A DNA stretch of 64,000 bases from Bin34 sp965219935 (GCA_965219935.1 CBDCOU010000003.1:1860001-1924000); one strand, 5' to 3'. Shown: positions 1 through 9,511, counted from the first letter of the stretch. Numbers and translations: made by a program. Notes: generated from the letters alone by a model not told the origin.

Positions 1-576
1 TGGAACGAGGAAGGCATCATCATGAAGCTGTTGGATGCCGGCTGCTACGGGATCATCTGTCCGATGATCAACACGCGGGAGCAGTGCGAGAAGTTTGTGG
101 GCTCCTGCCTGTACCCTCCCATCGGCTACCGCAGCCACGGTCCCAACCGCGCGCGGCTTTATGGTGGCGCGGACTATCCATCGGAAGCCAACAACGAGAT
201 CGTGGTCATGGCCATGATCGAAACGAAGCAGGCCGTGGACAACATCGACGCAATTTTGTCGGTCGAGGGCTTGAACTCCATCTACGTTGGCCCGGCCGAC
301 CTGGCCCAAAGCTACGGGCTGCCACCCACGTCGGATCACCGCGAGGGCACTGCGTTTGACGCTGTGGTGAAGATCGCGGAGCGTTGCCAGCACCATGGAG
401 TCTATGCCGGCATTCATGTGGGTTCGGCCGAGTATGCACTGTACGCCCAGGAGTTGGGCTATCAGTTCACGACGCTGCTTTCCGACGCCGCCCTGTTGGG
501 CGGATCGGCACGCGATGTTGTCACCGAAGTCAAGGAAGGCAAGGCCGCGCCGGGCGGCAAGCGGGACCTGTATTGA
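1..576 (+). CDS. HpcH/HpaI aldolase/citrate lyase family protein (5' end outside window)
   Basis: The frame is open from base 1, so the gene starts upstream. 191 residues are visible of a family that is usually about 250-260 long, so roughly 60 N-terminal residues are missing. The family catalyses class II, metal-dependent aldol cleavage of 2-keto-3-deoxy or 4-hydroxy-2-oxo acids to pyruvate and an aldehyde. Visible hallmarks are the GIICPMI strand, the PNRAR loop, the metal-ligand glutamate in MAMIETK and the metal-ligand aspartate in YVGPADLA. An ATG at 22 lies inside the fold and is not the start. The exact substrate cannot be told from this fragment. Confidence 0.9.
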   Translation, partial: WNEEGIIMKLLDAGCYGIICPMINTREQCEKFVGSCLYPPIGYRSHGPNRARLYGGADYPSEANNEIVVMAMIETKQAVDNIDAILSVEGLNSIYVGPADLAQSYGLPPTSDHREGTAFDAVVKIAERCQHHGVYAGIHVGSAEYALYAQELGYQFTTLLSDAALLGGSARDVVTEVKEGKAAPGGKRDLY

Positions 577-1026
577 CGGGAGTCCAAGCCCAGGCCGATG
601 GGCAGTCTCATGAACGGCTTGCATGAAACTACGAGCGTATCTCCCGACTGACTGAAAGCCGCCTGCATCTTCCATGTTGGTTGGAAATCAGAGTCTGATC
701 AGTTCACGATTTGGACAGCTTCTGACCCCACACGCTGCCAAGGCGGGGAGGAACAATCACTTGGGCACACCCAACTGGCCCACCCAAACCATCTGGACAG
801 AACAATCTGGAGATCATGCGCGGATTAAACTCCGCCTGCGTGAACCTGAATATGTGCGACGTGCCTACCGTCACGACAACAACGATGGAAGGGATCGCTA
901 GCGGTCGGCTGATCTGACTGACTGCCAACAATTCGCGCAGACGAGAACCTGGTATGTCATGACGCGATGTGGATCCCAATGAGAGAATAGGAAACCATCG
1001 GTGCACACCATTGTCACAATGAAACA
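577..1026. other. 450-bp intergenic stretch, no gene seen
   Basis: Short open frames occur on both strands but none has recognisable protein character or a ribosome-binding site. It must hold the end of the aldolase transcript and the promoter of the decarboxylase gene at 1027. I could not pick a convincing -35/-10 pair or terminator. Confidence 0.5.
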
Positions 1027-2475
1027 ATGATGAAACCATTGAAAGACAACCTCGACCTCCAGATGACGGAGGAGGAGATGCGCAGCCTTGCCCACCTAGT
1101 CACCGACCTGGTGGTGGAACGGGTCAGCAACCTGAGCCAGGAACCGGCTTGGGATGGCGACTTCCGGTTGGAACTTGAGGACCAATTGCTGGCCGAGCCT
1201 CCGGAGGAGGGCCAATCCCCAAAGGAAGTCTTTGAACAGGCTGCACACAAGATCCTCCCGTTCGCAGCCCGGATTGATCACCCCCGTTTCTTTGGTTTTA
1301 TTCCATCCTCCCCCACCTGGCCCAGCGTGCTGGCCGATTTCATGGTGGCCGGACACCAGGTTAACCAATGCACATGGTTGACATCCAGTGGTCCAAGCCA
1401 GCTTGAGTTGGTGGTCATCGACTGGTTTCGCCGCTGGATTGGTTATCCCAAGGGGGCGGGCGGACTTTTCACGAGTGGCGGATCAGCAGCCAGTCTGGAT
1501 GCCTTTGTGGCAGCCAGGGAGGCCGCCGGCAATCCGGAACGGGCGACCGTGTACATGAGTGACCAAAGCCACTCCGCCCTCAGTCGAGCGGCCATGATCA
1601 TTGGTGTACGTCGGGAGTGCATCCGCATGGTTCCCAGTGACGAGTACTTTCGGTTGGACATGGAAGCACTTGCCAGGGCCGTTCAAGCCGACCGGGCAGC
1701 AGGCTTCAATCCCCTTGCCGTATGTGCCACCGCCGGGACAGCCAGCACAGGTGCTGTGGACCCCTTGGAGACGATGGCCGATTTCTGCGAAGAAGAAAAG
1801 ATCTGGATGCACGTCGATGCTGCGTACGGAGGGTTCGCGGTCTTGACCGAAGAAGGTAGAAAGCTCCTGCAAGGGCTGGAACGTGCGGATTCGATCGGAC
1901 TGGATGCCCATAAGTGGCTGTTTCAACCGTATGAAGCCGGAAGTTTGCTGGTGAAGGACGGAAGCACCTTGGAGAAAGCCTTCGCCGTACACCCTGATAT
2001 CCTCCAGGATACGGTTTGGGGGAAGGACCATCCCAACTTCGTGGATCGTGGTCTGCAACTAAGTCGCTCGGTGCGCGCCCTGAAAGTTTGGGTGTCAATC
2101 CAGACATTCGGGATGGCTGCATTCCGGCGGGCGGTAGCCAAAGGCATGGAACTGGCCAGTCGAGCGGAAGAATTCGTCCACGCCAGCCCAATTCTGGAAA
2201 GCCTGACTCCCGCGTCGTTGGGAATAGTATGCCTTCGGATCAACCCCTCCGACACTCACCGAAGCGAGGAAGCACTGGAACAGGTGAATCGGGCCATTCT
2301 CGCTCGTCTCTTCTGGGACGATGATGCGTTCGTGTCCTCCACACTGCTCCACGGTATATTTTCCCTGCGCCTCTGTATTCTCAACCACACCACTACCTGG
2401 GACGATGTGCGCGAGACGCTGGAGACGATCGAGCGTTTTGGCAGGGATGAGTTGACAGGAGGAGTACGCAGCTGA
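1027..2475 (+). CDS. Pyridoxal-phosphate-dependent decarboxylase (group II, aromatic-L-amino-acid decarboxylase-like)
   Basis: 482 residues, the normal length for group II amino-acid decarboxylases (aromatic amino acid, glutamate, cysteine-sulfinate types). The PLP fold is intact: TSGGSAASLDAF near residue 150, the ring-stacking histidine H182 in DQSHSA, D264 in HVDAAYGG for the pyridine nitrogen, and the Schiff-base lysine K296 in LDAHKWLF. The N-terminal HPRFFGFIPS segment lines the substrate pocket in this family. Cytosolic, releasing CO2 and an amine. The family also contains aldehyde-synthase-type members, so the substrate is open. The start is ATGATG at 1027/1030; no strong Shine-Dalgarno precedes it. 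Confidence 0.9.
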   Translation: MMKPLKDNLDLQMTEEEMRSLAHLVTDLVVERVSNLSQEPAWDGDFRLELEDQLLAEPPEEGQSPKEVFEQAAHKILPFAARIDHPRFFGFIPSSPTWPSVLADFMVAGHQVNQCTWLTSSGPSQLELVVIDWFRRWIGYPKGAGGLFTSGGSAASLDAFVAAREAAGNPERATVYMSDQSHSALSRAAMIIGVRRECIRMVPSDEYFRLDMEALARAVQADRAAGFNPLAVCATAGTASTGAVDPLETMADFCEEEKIWMHVDAAYGGFAVLTEEGRKLLQGLERADSIGLDAHKWLFQPYEAGSLLVKDGSTLEKAFAVHPDILQDTVWGKDHPNFVDRGLQLSRSVRALKVWVSIQTFGMAAFRRAVAKGMELASRAEEFVHASPILESLTPASLGIVCLRINPSDTHRSEEALEQVNRAILARLFWDDDAFVSSTLLHGIFSLRLCILNHTTTWDDVRETLETIERFGRDELTGGVRS

Positions 2476-2529
2476 GAGAACAGGCTTTACTCTCTTAATG
2501 CATTCAGGAGCCGGATCAAACAGAGACCA

Positions 2530-3885
2530 TCACTCCAGTAGAACTTCCAACGCCATTAAGGCATTCTTCCGGCGGTAGAGTTCCGCATGGGCGGAAGCCT
2601 TAAGCAACATGTCGATGGCAACATCACTGGCAGTACCCAGTTTGCGTAGCGCCAAGGCGGCATTGTGGCCCACGAGGTAGTCCTCATCAGCCAGTGCCAG
2701 CCCCAAGGTTGTCGTCACTTCATCTCTGGCATCACCCAGCACGCCCAAGGCCTCGACGGCATTGCGCCGAACCCAAGGCGATGGGTCACCCGTCATGGCG
2801 ACCACGCGCAGCGTTAAGGTTTGAGCCTCAATGCCCATATCTCCCACAGCATCCACCGCGCTGCCCCTGATGCGCCAATCCGCGGATCCCATGGCCTCTT
2901 CCAGCAGCTCCAAACCAGCCGCCCCCTGGTTGCCCAGCGCATAGCCAAACATGTGCTCACAGGGACTCGTATGATCCTGGCTCCGAGACCGAACCTCCGC
3001 CTCATCCGCTTCGGCTCGCCACAAACGGAAAACCTCATCGCGCCGGTCGAAGTCATTCGGCCCAATGGTATAGGCCGTTCTCAGTCGTTCCATCTCTGAA
3101 CCGGTTAGCAGATCCGACAACGCGACTCTCCCACGTTCCCGTCCCTCCACCGGAACGGAGGTTCCTCGGTTCCAGCGCCACATGGCTTGCCAAAGGGGCT
3201 CCATCGGATCCGCTTCCCGACCTGCGGGAGACTGCCATTCTGCTTCCTGATTGTTCCAGGCGGGAGCAGTGGGTTCGGTGGCACGGCAGAACAGGAACTT
3301 GAGCATGTACCGATTGCGTCCCGAGTGATTGCGCAGGGCCCGGTGCCAAACGTCGTAATGGACCAGGATCACGGTACCCACCTCTCCGGTCACCCCCAGT
3401 TCACCGTGTCCGGCCAACGACTCCTCTGAACTGAAGTATTGACTGCCAGGTGTCACGCCTGTAGGGCCCATGTCGGCGGTGACATCCTGCGGGTAATACA
3501 TCGCCATGGCCCAGCGGGAACGATGGTGATGAACATTGACATCCTCTTCGTAGGAGTCCTTGTGGTTGTGTTGAGCCGGGGTACCCGATCTGTTTTGATG
3601 GCAATGGCGGTGCGGATGCATGAAGTAGCCATCTCCCAGAATGGAACTCAACGCACCCTTGACCACGGGTTCCGCGAACACCAGCCGCAGGGCCGGGTTC
3701 ATCTCCAGGATTTCGTTGCCCGGGTTGCCCGTCGTCGAGAAAATCTCTTCGCATCGGTCCCGGATGTGGTCGTGCACCTCTTTGGGCAAACCGGACTTCA
3801 GGACCACAAAGCCATCGGTCAGGTAGGTCTTCATCTGCTCATCGGACAATCGGGGAAGGTGGTCGCAATCGTTCATGTGGCTCAT
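2530..3885 (-). CDS. Phytanoyl-CoA dioxygenase (PhyH) family oxygenase fused to C-terminal HEAT repeats
   Basis: 451 residues. Residues about 15-205 form a PhyH-type Fe(II)/2-oxoglutarate oxygenase: the HxD facial triad half H108-K-D110, the distal histidine H181 in YDVWHRAL, and R192 in the GRNRYMLKF strand for 2-oxoglutarate. Residues about 300-450 form HEAT-like helical repeats (DWRIRGSAVDAVGDMG, SPWVRRNAVEALGVLG, YLVGHNAALALRKLG). PhyH enzymes normally end at about 280-320 residues, so the repeat tail is an addition and suggests a protein-bound substrate or partner. Convergent with the decarboxylase (54 bp apart). Start ATG at 3885; an ATG three codons on is an alternative. Confidence 0.85.
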   Translation of the reverse strand: MSHMNDCDHLPRLSDEQMKTYLTDGFVVLKSGLPKEVHDHIRDRCEEIFSTTGNPGNEILEMNPALRLVFAEPVVKGALSSILGDGYFMHPHRHCHQNRSGTPAQHNHKDSYEEDVNVHHHRSRWAMAMYYPQDVTADMGPTGVTPGSQYFSSEESLAGHGELGVTGEVGTVILVHYDVWHRALRNHSGRNRYMLKFLFCRATEPTAPAWNNQEAEWQSPAGREADPMEPLWQAMWRWNRGTSVPVEGRERGRVALSDLLTGSEMERLRTAYTIGPNDFDRRDEVFRLWRAEADEAEVRSRSQDHTSPCEHMFGYALGNQGAAGLELLEEAMGSADWRIRGSAVDAVGDMGIEAQTLTLRVVAMTGDPSPWVRRNAVEALGVLGDARDEVTTTLGLALADEDYLVGHNAALALRKLGTASDVAIDMLLKASAHAELYRRKNALMALEVLLE

Positions 3886-4060
3886 ATCGTGGAAAGTCCG
3901 AAGCCCATTGGTTTGGCTTGCACCATTGAGGAAAAGGCGTGGTCTGGGCCGTTGCGAACATTATGATGCGGTTCGGCCGCACGCGGGCATCCTTGTGGAG
4001 GATGCACCCGTCGCCGTCCGCTGTTCAGTGTAGGATTGGGTCATTCAGGCCGTATCCAAC

Positions 4061-5824
4061 GTGAACATGATCATGTCCACCGCAAGTCCCGTACCTTCCC
4101 TGAACCCAGGACGTTCCGAGTTCTTGCAGATCCGGCGCGGTGGCGGTCTGTACATCGACAAGACCCACCACTTCCGGTCACTCCTGGCTCCCGAATCCGA
4201 GGATGCTCCAACTCTCCGGAACCCGTATGTATTCCTGGCCCGTCCCCGGCGCTTCGGCAAGTCCCTGCTGGTAACGACCCTGGAGGCCTTCTTCCAGGGA
4301 GAGGTGACGATTGATCCCCGCTACCTGAACGGCCACAACCCACTGCCAACCCTGAGCAAGGCGGAGCTGTTCCACGGCACGGCCGCGGCAGACACGGCCA
4401 AGAGCCGCGGCTTCCACCCGGTCGTGCGCCTGAACATGGCCAGCACTCCGGCCGATGCACCGGAACGACTGGAAGCCAACCTGCTGGAGATGCTGGGTGG
4501 CCAGTACACCCTGTGGAACCGACGCGGCGTCAACGTCGGCCTGGACCCCGTGGATGAATCCGGCGCCGTCACCTTCCCGACCAGTCCGGCCGTCAGCCCG
4601 GCCCAGCGCCTGGAAAATTTGGTGGGCCGACTCAAGGCGCGCTACGGAACCAACCCCGTCGTCCTGGTCGATGAATACGACGCACCCCTAGTGCACCTGC
4701 TGGGCAAGAAGGTGGATCCCGTACCAATCCTGGACACCCTGCGCAACTTCTACCTCCGGCTCAAGAGTCTCGAAAGTCACCTGCACTTCGTCTTCATCAC
4801 GGGTATCATCCGTGTGGCTCACAGCAGCGTTTTCTCAGGTTTGAACAACCTGCACGACATCTCCTGGGAACCCGCCTACGCCACCCTCTGCGGCTTCACC
4901 GAACGGGAAGTCCGGACCGCACTGCATCCCCATCTCGCCACGGGCGCCGCCCACCTCGACCTGTCCCTTGAGAAGCTGATGGACAAGGTACGCCGCCACT
5001 ACCACGGCTACTGCTTCGGCTTCCCCGAGGACAGCGAGAGCGTCTACAACCCCTTCACCCTGGCCTGTTGCCTCCGGGACCTGCGGGATCGAAGCCAAGC
5101 CGAATGGTGGAAGGTCATCGGATGGCCCAACCACTGGGCCGCCTCCGGCAATCCCATGTTCCTGATCCGTCTCATGAAGCAGGGCCAGTACCCCCTGCCC
5201 GCGGATCCGCCCCCCTGGGAAAGCCTGATGAGCACTACCTACAGCCTGGACCGGGTCAACTTCGTCCCTCTCATGTTCCAGACCGGCTACTACACCCTGT
5301 GCCAGGACACTGACGGGGATCTGTACCTCGACTACCCCAACGACGAGGTCCGCCGGACCTACAGCCATGACCTGCTGGAAACCTACCGGCAACCGCCCGA
5401 CCCGCGGACGCTGCGGGCCATGCACCGGGCATTGGCCGGCGAAGACCATCAGGAATTCTGTGATCTCCTCCACACCTTCCTGGCCGGCGTCCCAAGCGAG
5501 AAACTGCGCCGGGAGACCGACTGCCACCTCGTCCTGCACGTGCTGTGCCAGCTGATGCAGGTGGAGTGCCAGTCGGAGGTGCACCAAGGCGGCGGCCGCT
5601 CCGACATGGAGGTCCGCTTCCCCGAACACGTCTGCGTCATGGAGTTCAAGTACGGCGAGTCCCCGCAGGCGGCCCTGGATCAGATCCGAACCCACGAATA
5701 CGGCCGCCGGCATTTCGGCGGAGCCCGCAAGGTGGTGGCGCTGGGCCTCAACTTCGCGCCCGGCACCGGGGAAGCCCCTCCCACCGTGGAGCATGCCGTC
5801 TGTGTCCGCTACCGCCCCGAGTGA
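4061..5824 (+). CDS. AAA-ATPase-like protein with C-terminal PD-(D/E)XK nuclease domain
   Basis: 587 residues with the two-part architecture of the AAA-ATPase_like / PDDEXK_9 family. The N-terminal half has YIDKTHHF and the P-loop RPRRFGKSLLVTTL. A Walker-B-like strand VVLVDEYDAPLV lies near residue 205. The C-terminal nuclease core has GRSDMEVRF followed by VMEFKYG (D...ExK) at about residues 510-530. The function of the family is not settled; it is common in multi-copy accessory repertoires. Start candidates are GTG 4061, ATG 4067 and ATG 4073; none has a clear ribosome-binding site. It opens the accessory island. Confidence 0.85.
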   Translation: MNMIMSTASPVPSLNPGRSEFLQIRRGGGLYIDKTHHFRSLLAPESEDAPTLRNPYVFLARPRRFGKSLLVTTLEAFFQGEVTIDPRYLNGHNPLPTLSKAELFHGTAAADTAKSRGFHPVVRLNMASTPADAPERLEANLLEMLGGQYTLWNRRGVNVGLDPVDESGAVTFPTSPAVSPAQRLENLVGRLKARYGTNPVVLVDEYDAPLVHLLGKKVDPVPILDTLRNFYLRLKSLESHLHFVFITGIIRVAHSSVFSGLNNLHDISWEPAYATLCGFTEREVRTALHPHLATGAAHLDLSLEKLMDKVRRHYHGYCFGFPEDSESVYNPFTLACCLRDLRDRSQAEWWKVIGWPNHWAASGNPMFLIRLMKQGQYPLPADPPPWESLMSTTYSLDRVNFVPLMFQTGYYTLCQDTDGDLYLDYPNDEVRRTYSHDLLETYRQPPDPRTLRAMHRALAGEDHQEFCDLLHTFLAGVPSEKLRRETDCHLVLHVLCQLMQVECQSEVHQGGGRSDMEVRFPEHVCVMEFKYGESPQAALDQIRTHEYGRRHFGGARKVVALGLNFAPGTGEAPPTVEHAVCVRYRPE

Positions 5825-5889
5825 CAACGACCATCCCGGACATGTAGTCCAAGGCAACCAGCAAACCGACACTGACATTACACCGGAGA

Positions 5890-6140
5890 CATGTCACTCT
5901 TGGAACGTGGGTGACGTCACCGGTAGTACCATCTTCAATTAGACGGTGCATTGGCTGGCCGGGCCGCTTCAAAGTGGCGGGCCACCGGCCGAATCACTCC
6001 CCAGTCAGGGTACAGCCGGGGCCCACGCGTAGCTTGACAACGCGGATGCCTTCCCGGCAGAACGTAAGGTATCGGGCAACTGCGCAGCTCAGGTTTGTGG
6101 GGCGGTGCGGCCGTTGGCTTGCAGCCGGGGAAGACGCCCG
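5890..6140. repeat. Dispersed repeat copy A: 3' end and 3' flank of Rpn-type gene
   Basis: This stretch aligns by eye with 10465-10702 over almost its full length. Shared blocks include a CATGTC start, GTCACCGG, a CATTGGCT block, GCTTCAA and GCTCAGG. The right-hand part is the last codons of the Rpn-type gene read on the minus strand (RLPRLQANGRT); the other copy encodes CLPRLQVNDHI. The rest is non-coding flank, which is unexpectedly conserved. Confidence 0.6.
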
Positions 6141-6613
6141 GCTGCCTGGTCCGCCATCAGGCTTGCGATGTCGGGCAGTTCGTCAAGTTCGGCCTCGTCC
6201 AGTTCCCGGGAGCATCGCTCTGCCTCCGCGTCGCCCCACACCTGTCGGATGAACTCGATGAGCAATTGCTTCCTGCCTTGCACTACACCGCGTGCCTCGC
6301 CACGTGCCTCGCCGCGCGCCTCGCTCTCTTTCTTCTCATCCACCACGTATTGACCAAATGTGTACATGACTTCCTCCGCCTCCTCAATGTAGGTGATTTG
6401 TCTCAACTCCGCACGCAGTTCGATCTGAACTTCCAACCAGTTGCCTTGAATCAAGCTCCGAAGGACCAGCGCAGCAGCTCCGCAAACCCCTATGGATGAA
6501 GGCCCTGCCGATCTCCACTCAAGCGATGTGGGTATCGCAGTTGGCAGGTCCGCCGCGACTGTCCTCCCCAAAAACCCGAGGTTGACCACGTATCCAGCGT
6601 AACTTTGAACCAA
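6089..6613 (-). pseudogene. Remnant of an Rpn-family (PD-(D/E)XK transposase-like) nuclease gene, C-terminal part
   Basis: The last about 125 residues look like the C-terminal region of Rpn/Transposase_31-type recombination-promoting nucleases: LIQGNWLEVQIELRAELRQI, then YIEEAEEVMYTFGQYV, then an EARG repeat spacer and a helical end (QLLIEFIRQVWGD, DELPDIASLMA). These proteins are usually about 280-350 residues, with the catalytic core in the first 150. That core is absent here, and the first about 48 residues of the open frame have no family character. I therefore call a 5'-truncated, non-functional copy. The four-residue EARG repeat is encoded by a 12-bp tandem repeat near 6294-6325. Confidence 0.6.
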
Positions 6614-6636
6614 AGGACCCCGGTCGAATCTCCGTG

Positions 6637-8391
6637 TTACGAGATGGGTGGGTTTGGATCAGCAAGGCCTGCGGCCCCAATGTACCGAATCGATTCGTGC
6701 GTGGCGGCAAGATTCTCCGTGCATGTTGCTCTCCGGTACGTGCCGATCGGGGACCTGCCCAATCTTGAATGTAACTCCCAAGACATCTCTGTACTTGCCC
6801 TGGATTCAAGGATGGTTACCACATCCGACCAGCCACGTCGCGCAGCGATTTGAATCGGTGTCTCTCCATCGGCGTTGAGTGCTTTTGGATCGCCGCCCTC
6901 GGCTAGCAGCACTTCCACAACCTTGGCGTGTCCGTACCACGAAGCCATGTGCAGCGCCGTGTCACACCTCGCGTGGTGCCATGAGTTGACATCAGTGCCG
7001 CTGGCCAGCAATACCTGTGCCACATCCGCGTGACCGTCGGCGACTGCAAACAGAATAGCGGTCCGACCTTCGAAGTCCCGTGTCTCGACACCGGCACCGC
7101 CGGCCAGCAACACCTGTGCCACATCCGTGTAACCGCTGGAGGCAGCTATGTGCAGCGGTGTCATACCGTAGTCCTGATGAGCTTCGACATCGGCACCGGC
7201 CGCCAGCAGCGCCTGCACCACTTCTGCGTGCCCTCTTTCGGCAGCCAATTGCAACGGCGTCCAACCACCAATGGCTTCCGTTGCGTTGACATCGGCACCG
7301 GCAGTCGCCAGGGCTTTGACAATGTCGGCATGTCCAGACCAGACAGCCCATTGCAACGATGTCCAACCTGCGTCAACCTGGACGTTGACATCGGCACCGG
7401 AGGTTGACATGACATTGATAGTGTCAGCGTGTCCCTGCTCGACAAACCATTGCAACGGTATCCAACCTGCATCGACCTGGACGTCGACATCGGCACCGGC
7501 CGCCAGCAAAACCCTTGCAACATCTGCGTGGCCCCGCTCGGCAGCCCATTGCAACGGGGTCCGACCAATAGCTCCCATTGCGTTGACATCGGCACCAGCC
7601 GCCAGCAAAATCTTCGCAACATCCGCATGGCCCTGCGCGGCAGCCCTTTGCAACGGTGTCCGACCTGCAGCACCTTCACTCGAGTTGACATCGGCACCAG
7701 CCGCCAGTAAAACCCTCGCAACACCCGCGTGGCCCTGCGCGGCAGCCCTTTGCAACGGTGTCTGACCAGCAGCACCTTCACTCGAGTTGACATCGGCACC
7801 AGCCGCTAGCAAAACCCTCGCAACATCCGCGTGGCCCCACTCGGCAGCCCATTGCAATGGTGTCCGACCAGTAATGCCTTCACTCGAGTCGACATCGGCA
7901 CCGGCCGCCAGCAAAACCCTCGCAACATCCGCGTGGCCCCGTTCGGCAGCCCATTGCAACGGTGTCCGACCAGTGGCACCTTCACTTGAGCTGATGTAGG
8001 CCCCGGCGGTCAGCAGGGCCTGTGCTACTTCTTCGTGCCCCTTCGCGGCAGCCCATTGCAACGGTGACCTAGCTCCGAAGTCTCGTGAGTTGGCACTCGC
8101 ACCGGCAGCCAACAGGGCATTCACTGCTTCGACATCGCCTAGCTTGGTCGCCGTCAACAACGGCGTTGATCCATCGTGGTCTCTTACGCCAACACTCGCG
8201 CCAGCAGCGAGCATGCACTGCATCAATGCGTGATCTCTGCCTTGCACCGCGCTGTGGAGCGGAAACATCCCGTTTGGACCCGAGGCGTGCAAGTCAATCC
8301 CCGCCAATCGGCGAGCACAACCTGAGGGTGAACAAGCAACAGTGCCAGTCAACACACAGATGCACATGAAACAAAGCCATAAAAAGCGCAT
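6637..8391 (-). CDS. Ankyrin-repeat lipoprotein (about 15 repeats)
   Basis: 584 residues. The N-terminus is a lipoprotein signal: charged start, hydrophobic LWLCFMCICVL, lipobox LTGTVAC with the acceptor cysteine at residue 20. Then about 15 ankyrin repeats follow (residues about 42-530), most with the classic TPLQWAAERGHADVARVLL pattern. Repeats 3-7 carry an extra SSEG-x-x-G linker and are nearly identical to one another, pointing to recent repeat expansion. The tail after about residue 530 has no repeat. Location is the outer face of the membrane, probably protein binding. Ankyrin proteins are frequent in symbionts, but a host target is only conjecture here. Confidence 0.85.
   Translation of the reverse strand: MRFLWLCFMCICVLTGTVACSPSGCARRLAGIDLHASGPNGMFPLHSAVQGRDHALMQCMLAAGASVGVRDHDGSTPLLTATKLGDVEAVNALLAAGASANSRDFGARSPLQWAAAKGHEEVAQALLTAGAYISSSEGATGRTPLQWAAERGHADVARVLLAAGADVDSSEGITGRTPLQWAAEWGHADVARVLLAAGADVNSSEGAAGQTPLQRAAAQGHAGVARVLLAAGADVNSSEGAAGRTPLQRAAAQGHADVAKILLAAGADVNAMGAIGRTPLQWAAERGHADVARVLLAAGADVDVQVDAGWIPLQWFVEQGHADTINVMSTSGADVNVQVDAGWTSLQWAVWSGHADIVKALATAGADVNATEAIGGWTPLQLAAERGHAEVVQALLAAGADVEAHQDYGMTPLHIAASSGYTDVAQVLLAGGAGVETRDFEGRTAILFAVADGHADVAQVLLASGTDVNSWHHARCDTALHMASWYGHAKVVEVLLAEGGDPKALNADGETPIQIAARRGWSDVVTILESRASTEMSWELHSRLGRSPIGTYRRATCTENLAATHESIRYIGAAGLADPNPPIS
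7540..8035 (-). repeat. Tandem about 100-bp repeats encoding near-identical ankyrin units
   Basis: Blocks of 99-102 bp that share the GCCAGCAAAACCCTCGCAAC-type core and a CATTGCAACGG-type core recur about five times within the ankyrin gene. The DNA identity is high enough for slippage or recombination between units, so repeat number may vary between strains and may be misassembled. Confidence 0.7.
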
Positions 8392-8748
8392 ATCTTTATT
8401 TATTTTTCAATTGGTTCCTGGATGATCACACAGACTGAACCGGTGTGCCCGAACTACTGGACACGACATCCGAATATCGCAGGGCCGCCACCCAGTGCGC
8501 CGGCCCTGCTATCGGAAGTCGCGCAGCACCGAGCGCCAAATATGAGTCTATAGTTGTCAACACAGTCCCCTAGTGCCGAAACCCGTGGACCCTGCGCGAA
8601 GAGCGCAAGGCCCCAACCTGTCTCGTGTGCAGGCAAGCATGCGGGCCACGGCACCATCTCAGCCAATGTTGACATTGACTGGAAAAAGTGAGTCACGCCG
8701 GGCAATTTCGGCCGGTCCCGCCGGATGGTCGCGCGGGCCATGAAGTTC
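8392..8748. other. About 360-bp intergenic stretch between ankyrin gene and IS remnant, no gene seen
   Basis: No open frame with protein character, no hairpin with a T-run and no recognisable RNA. It includes the A/T-rich segment just upstream of the ankyrin start (8392-8412), which could hold that gene's promoter. Confidence 0.4.
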
Positions 8749-9511
8749 AGAGGGTGTTTGGAAAGTGCCATCAGGTCAAGGTGAGTTGCTTCAGCATGCG
8801 CCGGGCCACGGCGATGTGGATCCAGACTTCGGAGGAGTCCACACGGCCCTCGTAGTCCTTGCTCAAGCGGCGGTGGTAGCCCAGCCAGGCGAAGGTGCGC
8901 TCCACGATCCAACGCATGGTCCCCTACGCCTGCACCCAGTCGCCCAGTGTGGTCCCTTGATAGCCGCTGTTCCCCCAGACCACGCGCAGGCCGGGAAAGT
9001 CGTCCTGCAGACGGTCGCGGTCTTGCCGGGCGCCGTCCCGGTCCTGGAGGTTGGCAGCCGGCACGGCCACCTTCCGCGGCAGACCCAGCGTGTCCACCAC
9101 CAGATGCCACTTGCGGCCCTTGACCTTTTGGGCGGCGAAGGTATGACGCCGCCCCCGAGTTGCAGTCGTTTTCGCGGACGGGCTGTCGATGATACCCGCG
9201 CTGGGCGAGGTCTCCCACCCCTCGGCGGCACCACGCCCAGAAGTACCCGTAGACCAGGGTCCAGCAAGGCAGGTCATGGACAGCCACCGCCACGCACAGC
9301 CGGTGCGCAACACAGACAGGATCGCATTCACAATTACACGGCGGGGCACTGCGAGGGGGCGCCCGCCCGGGCAGGGGCCCGGCAGCAAGGGGTGGATCCG
9401 CTCCCACTCGGCGTCGGATAGGTCGGTGTCATGGGGTTGGCGTTCCATGAGGGTGCGATGTCGAGTGTGCGGAGGCACGCAGGGCGAGTTGCGTTGAGGC
9501 AAACAGCGTCT
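8749..9511 (-). mobile_element. Decayed IS5-family (IS427-like) insertion sequence
   Basis: The transposase pseudogene is bracketed by a weak inverted pair: AGAGGGTGTTTG at 8749-8760 and its degenerate complement CAAACAGCGTCT at 9500-9511 (10 of 12 positions match). The total of about 760 bp is somewhat short for this group because the transposase has lost an internal segment. No convincing target-site duplication is visible, in keeping with an old, immobile copy. Confidence 0.55.
8771..9448 (-). pseudogene. IS5-family transposase, inactivated by frameshift, internal deletion and a nonsense codon
   Basis: From ATG 9448 the frame gives MERQPHDTDLSDAEWERIHPLLPG and NAILSVLRTGCAWRWL. The expected next segment (HDLPCW-LVYGYFWAW) is found in the neighbouring frame near 9220-9270. 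The original frame then resumes with PSAGIIDSPSAKT and KVKGRKWHLVVDTLGL (DDE aspartate regions), with about 25-30 family residues missing at the junction. An in-frame TAG at 8924-8926 precedes the C-terminal block with the catalytic glutamate (RWIVERTFAWLGYHRRL), which ends at TGA 8771. Three independent lesions make it non-functional. Confidence 0.85.

Noticed and set aside
7540..8035. CRISPR-like periodicity
   Set aside because: The repeats are 99-102 bp, in frame, and encode ankyrin units; there are no short spacers.
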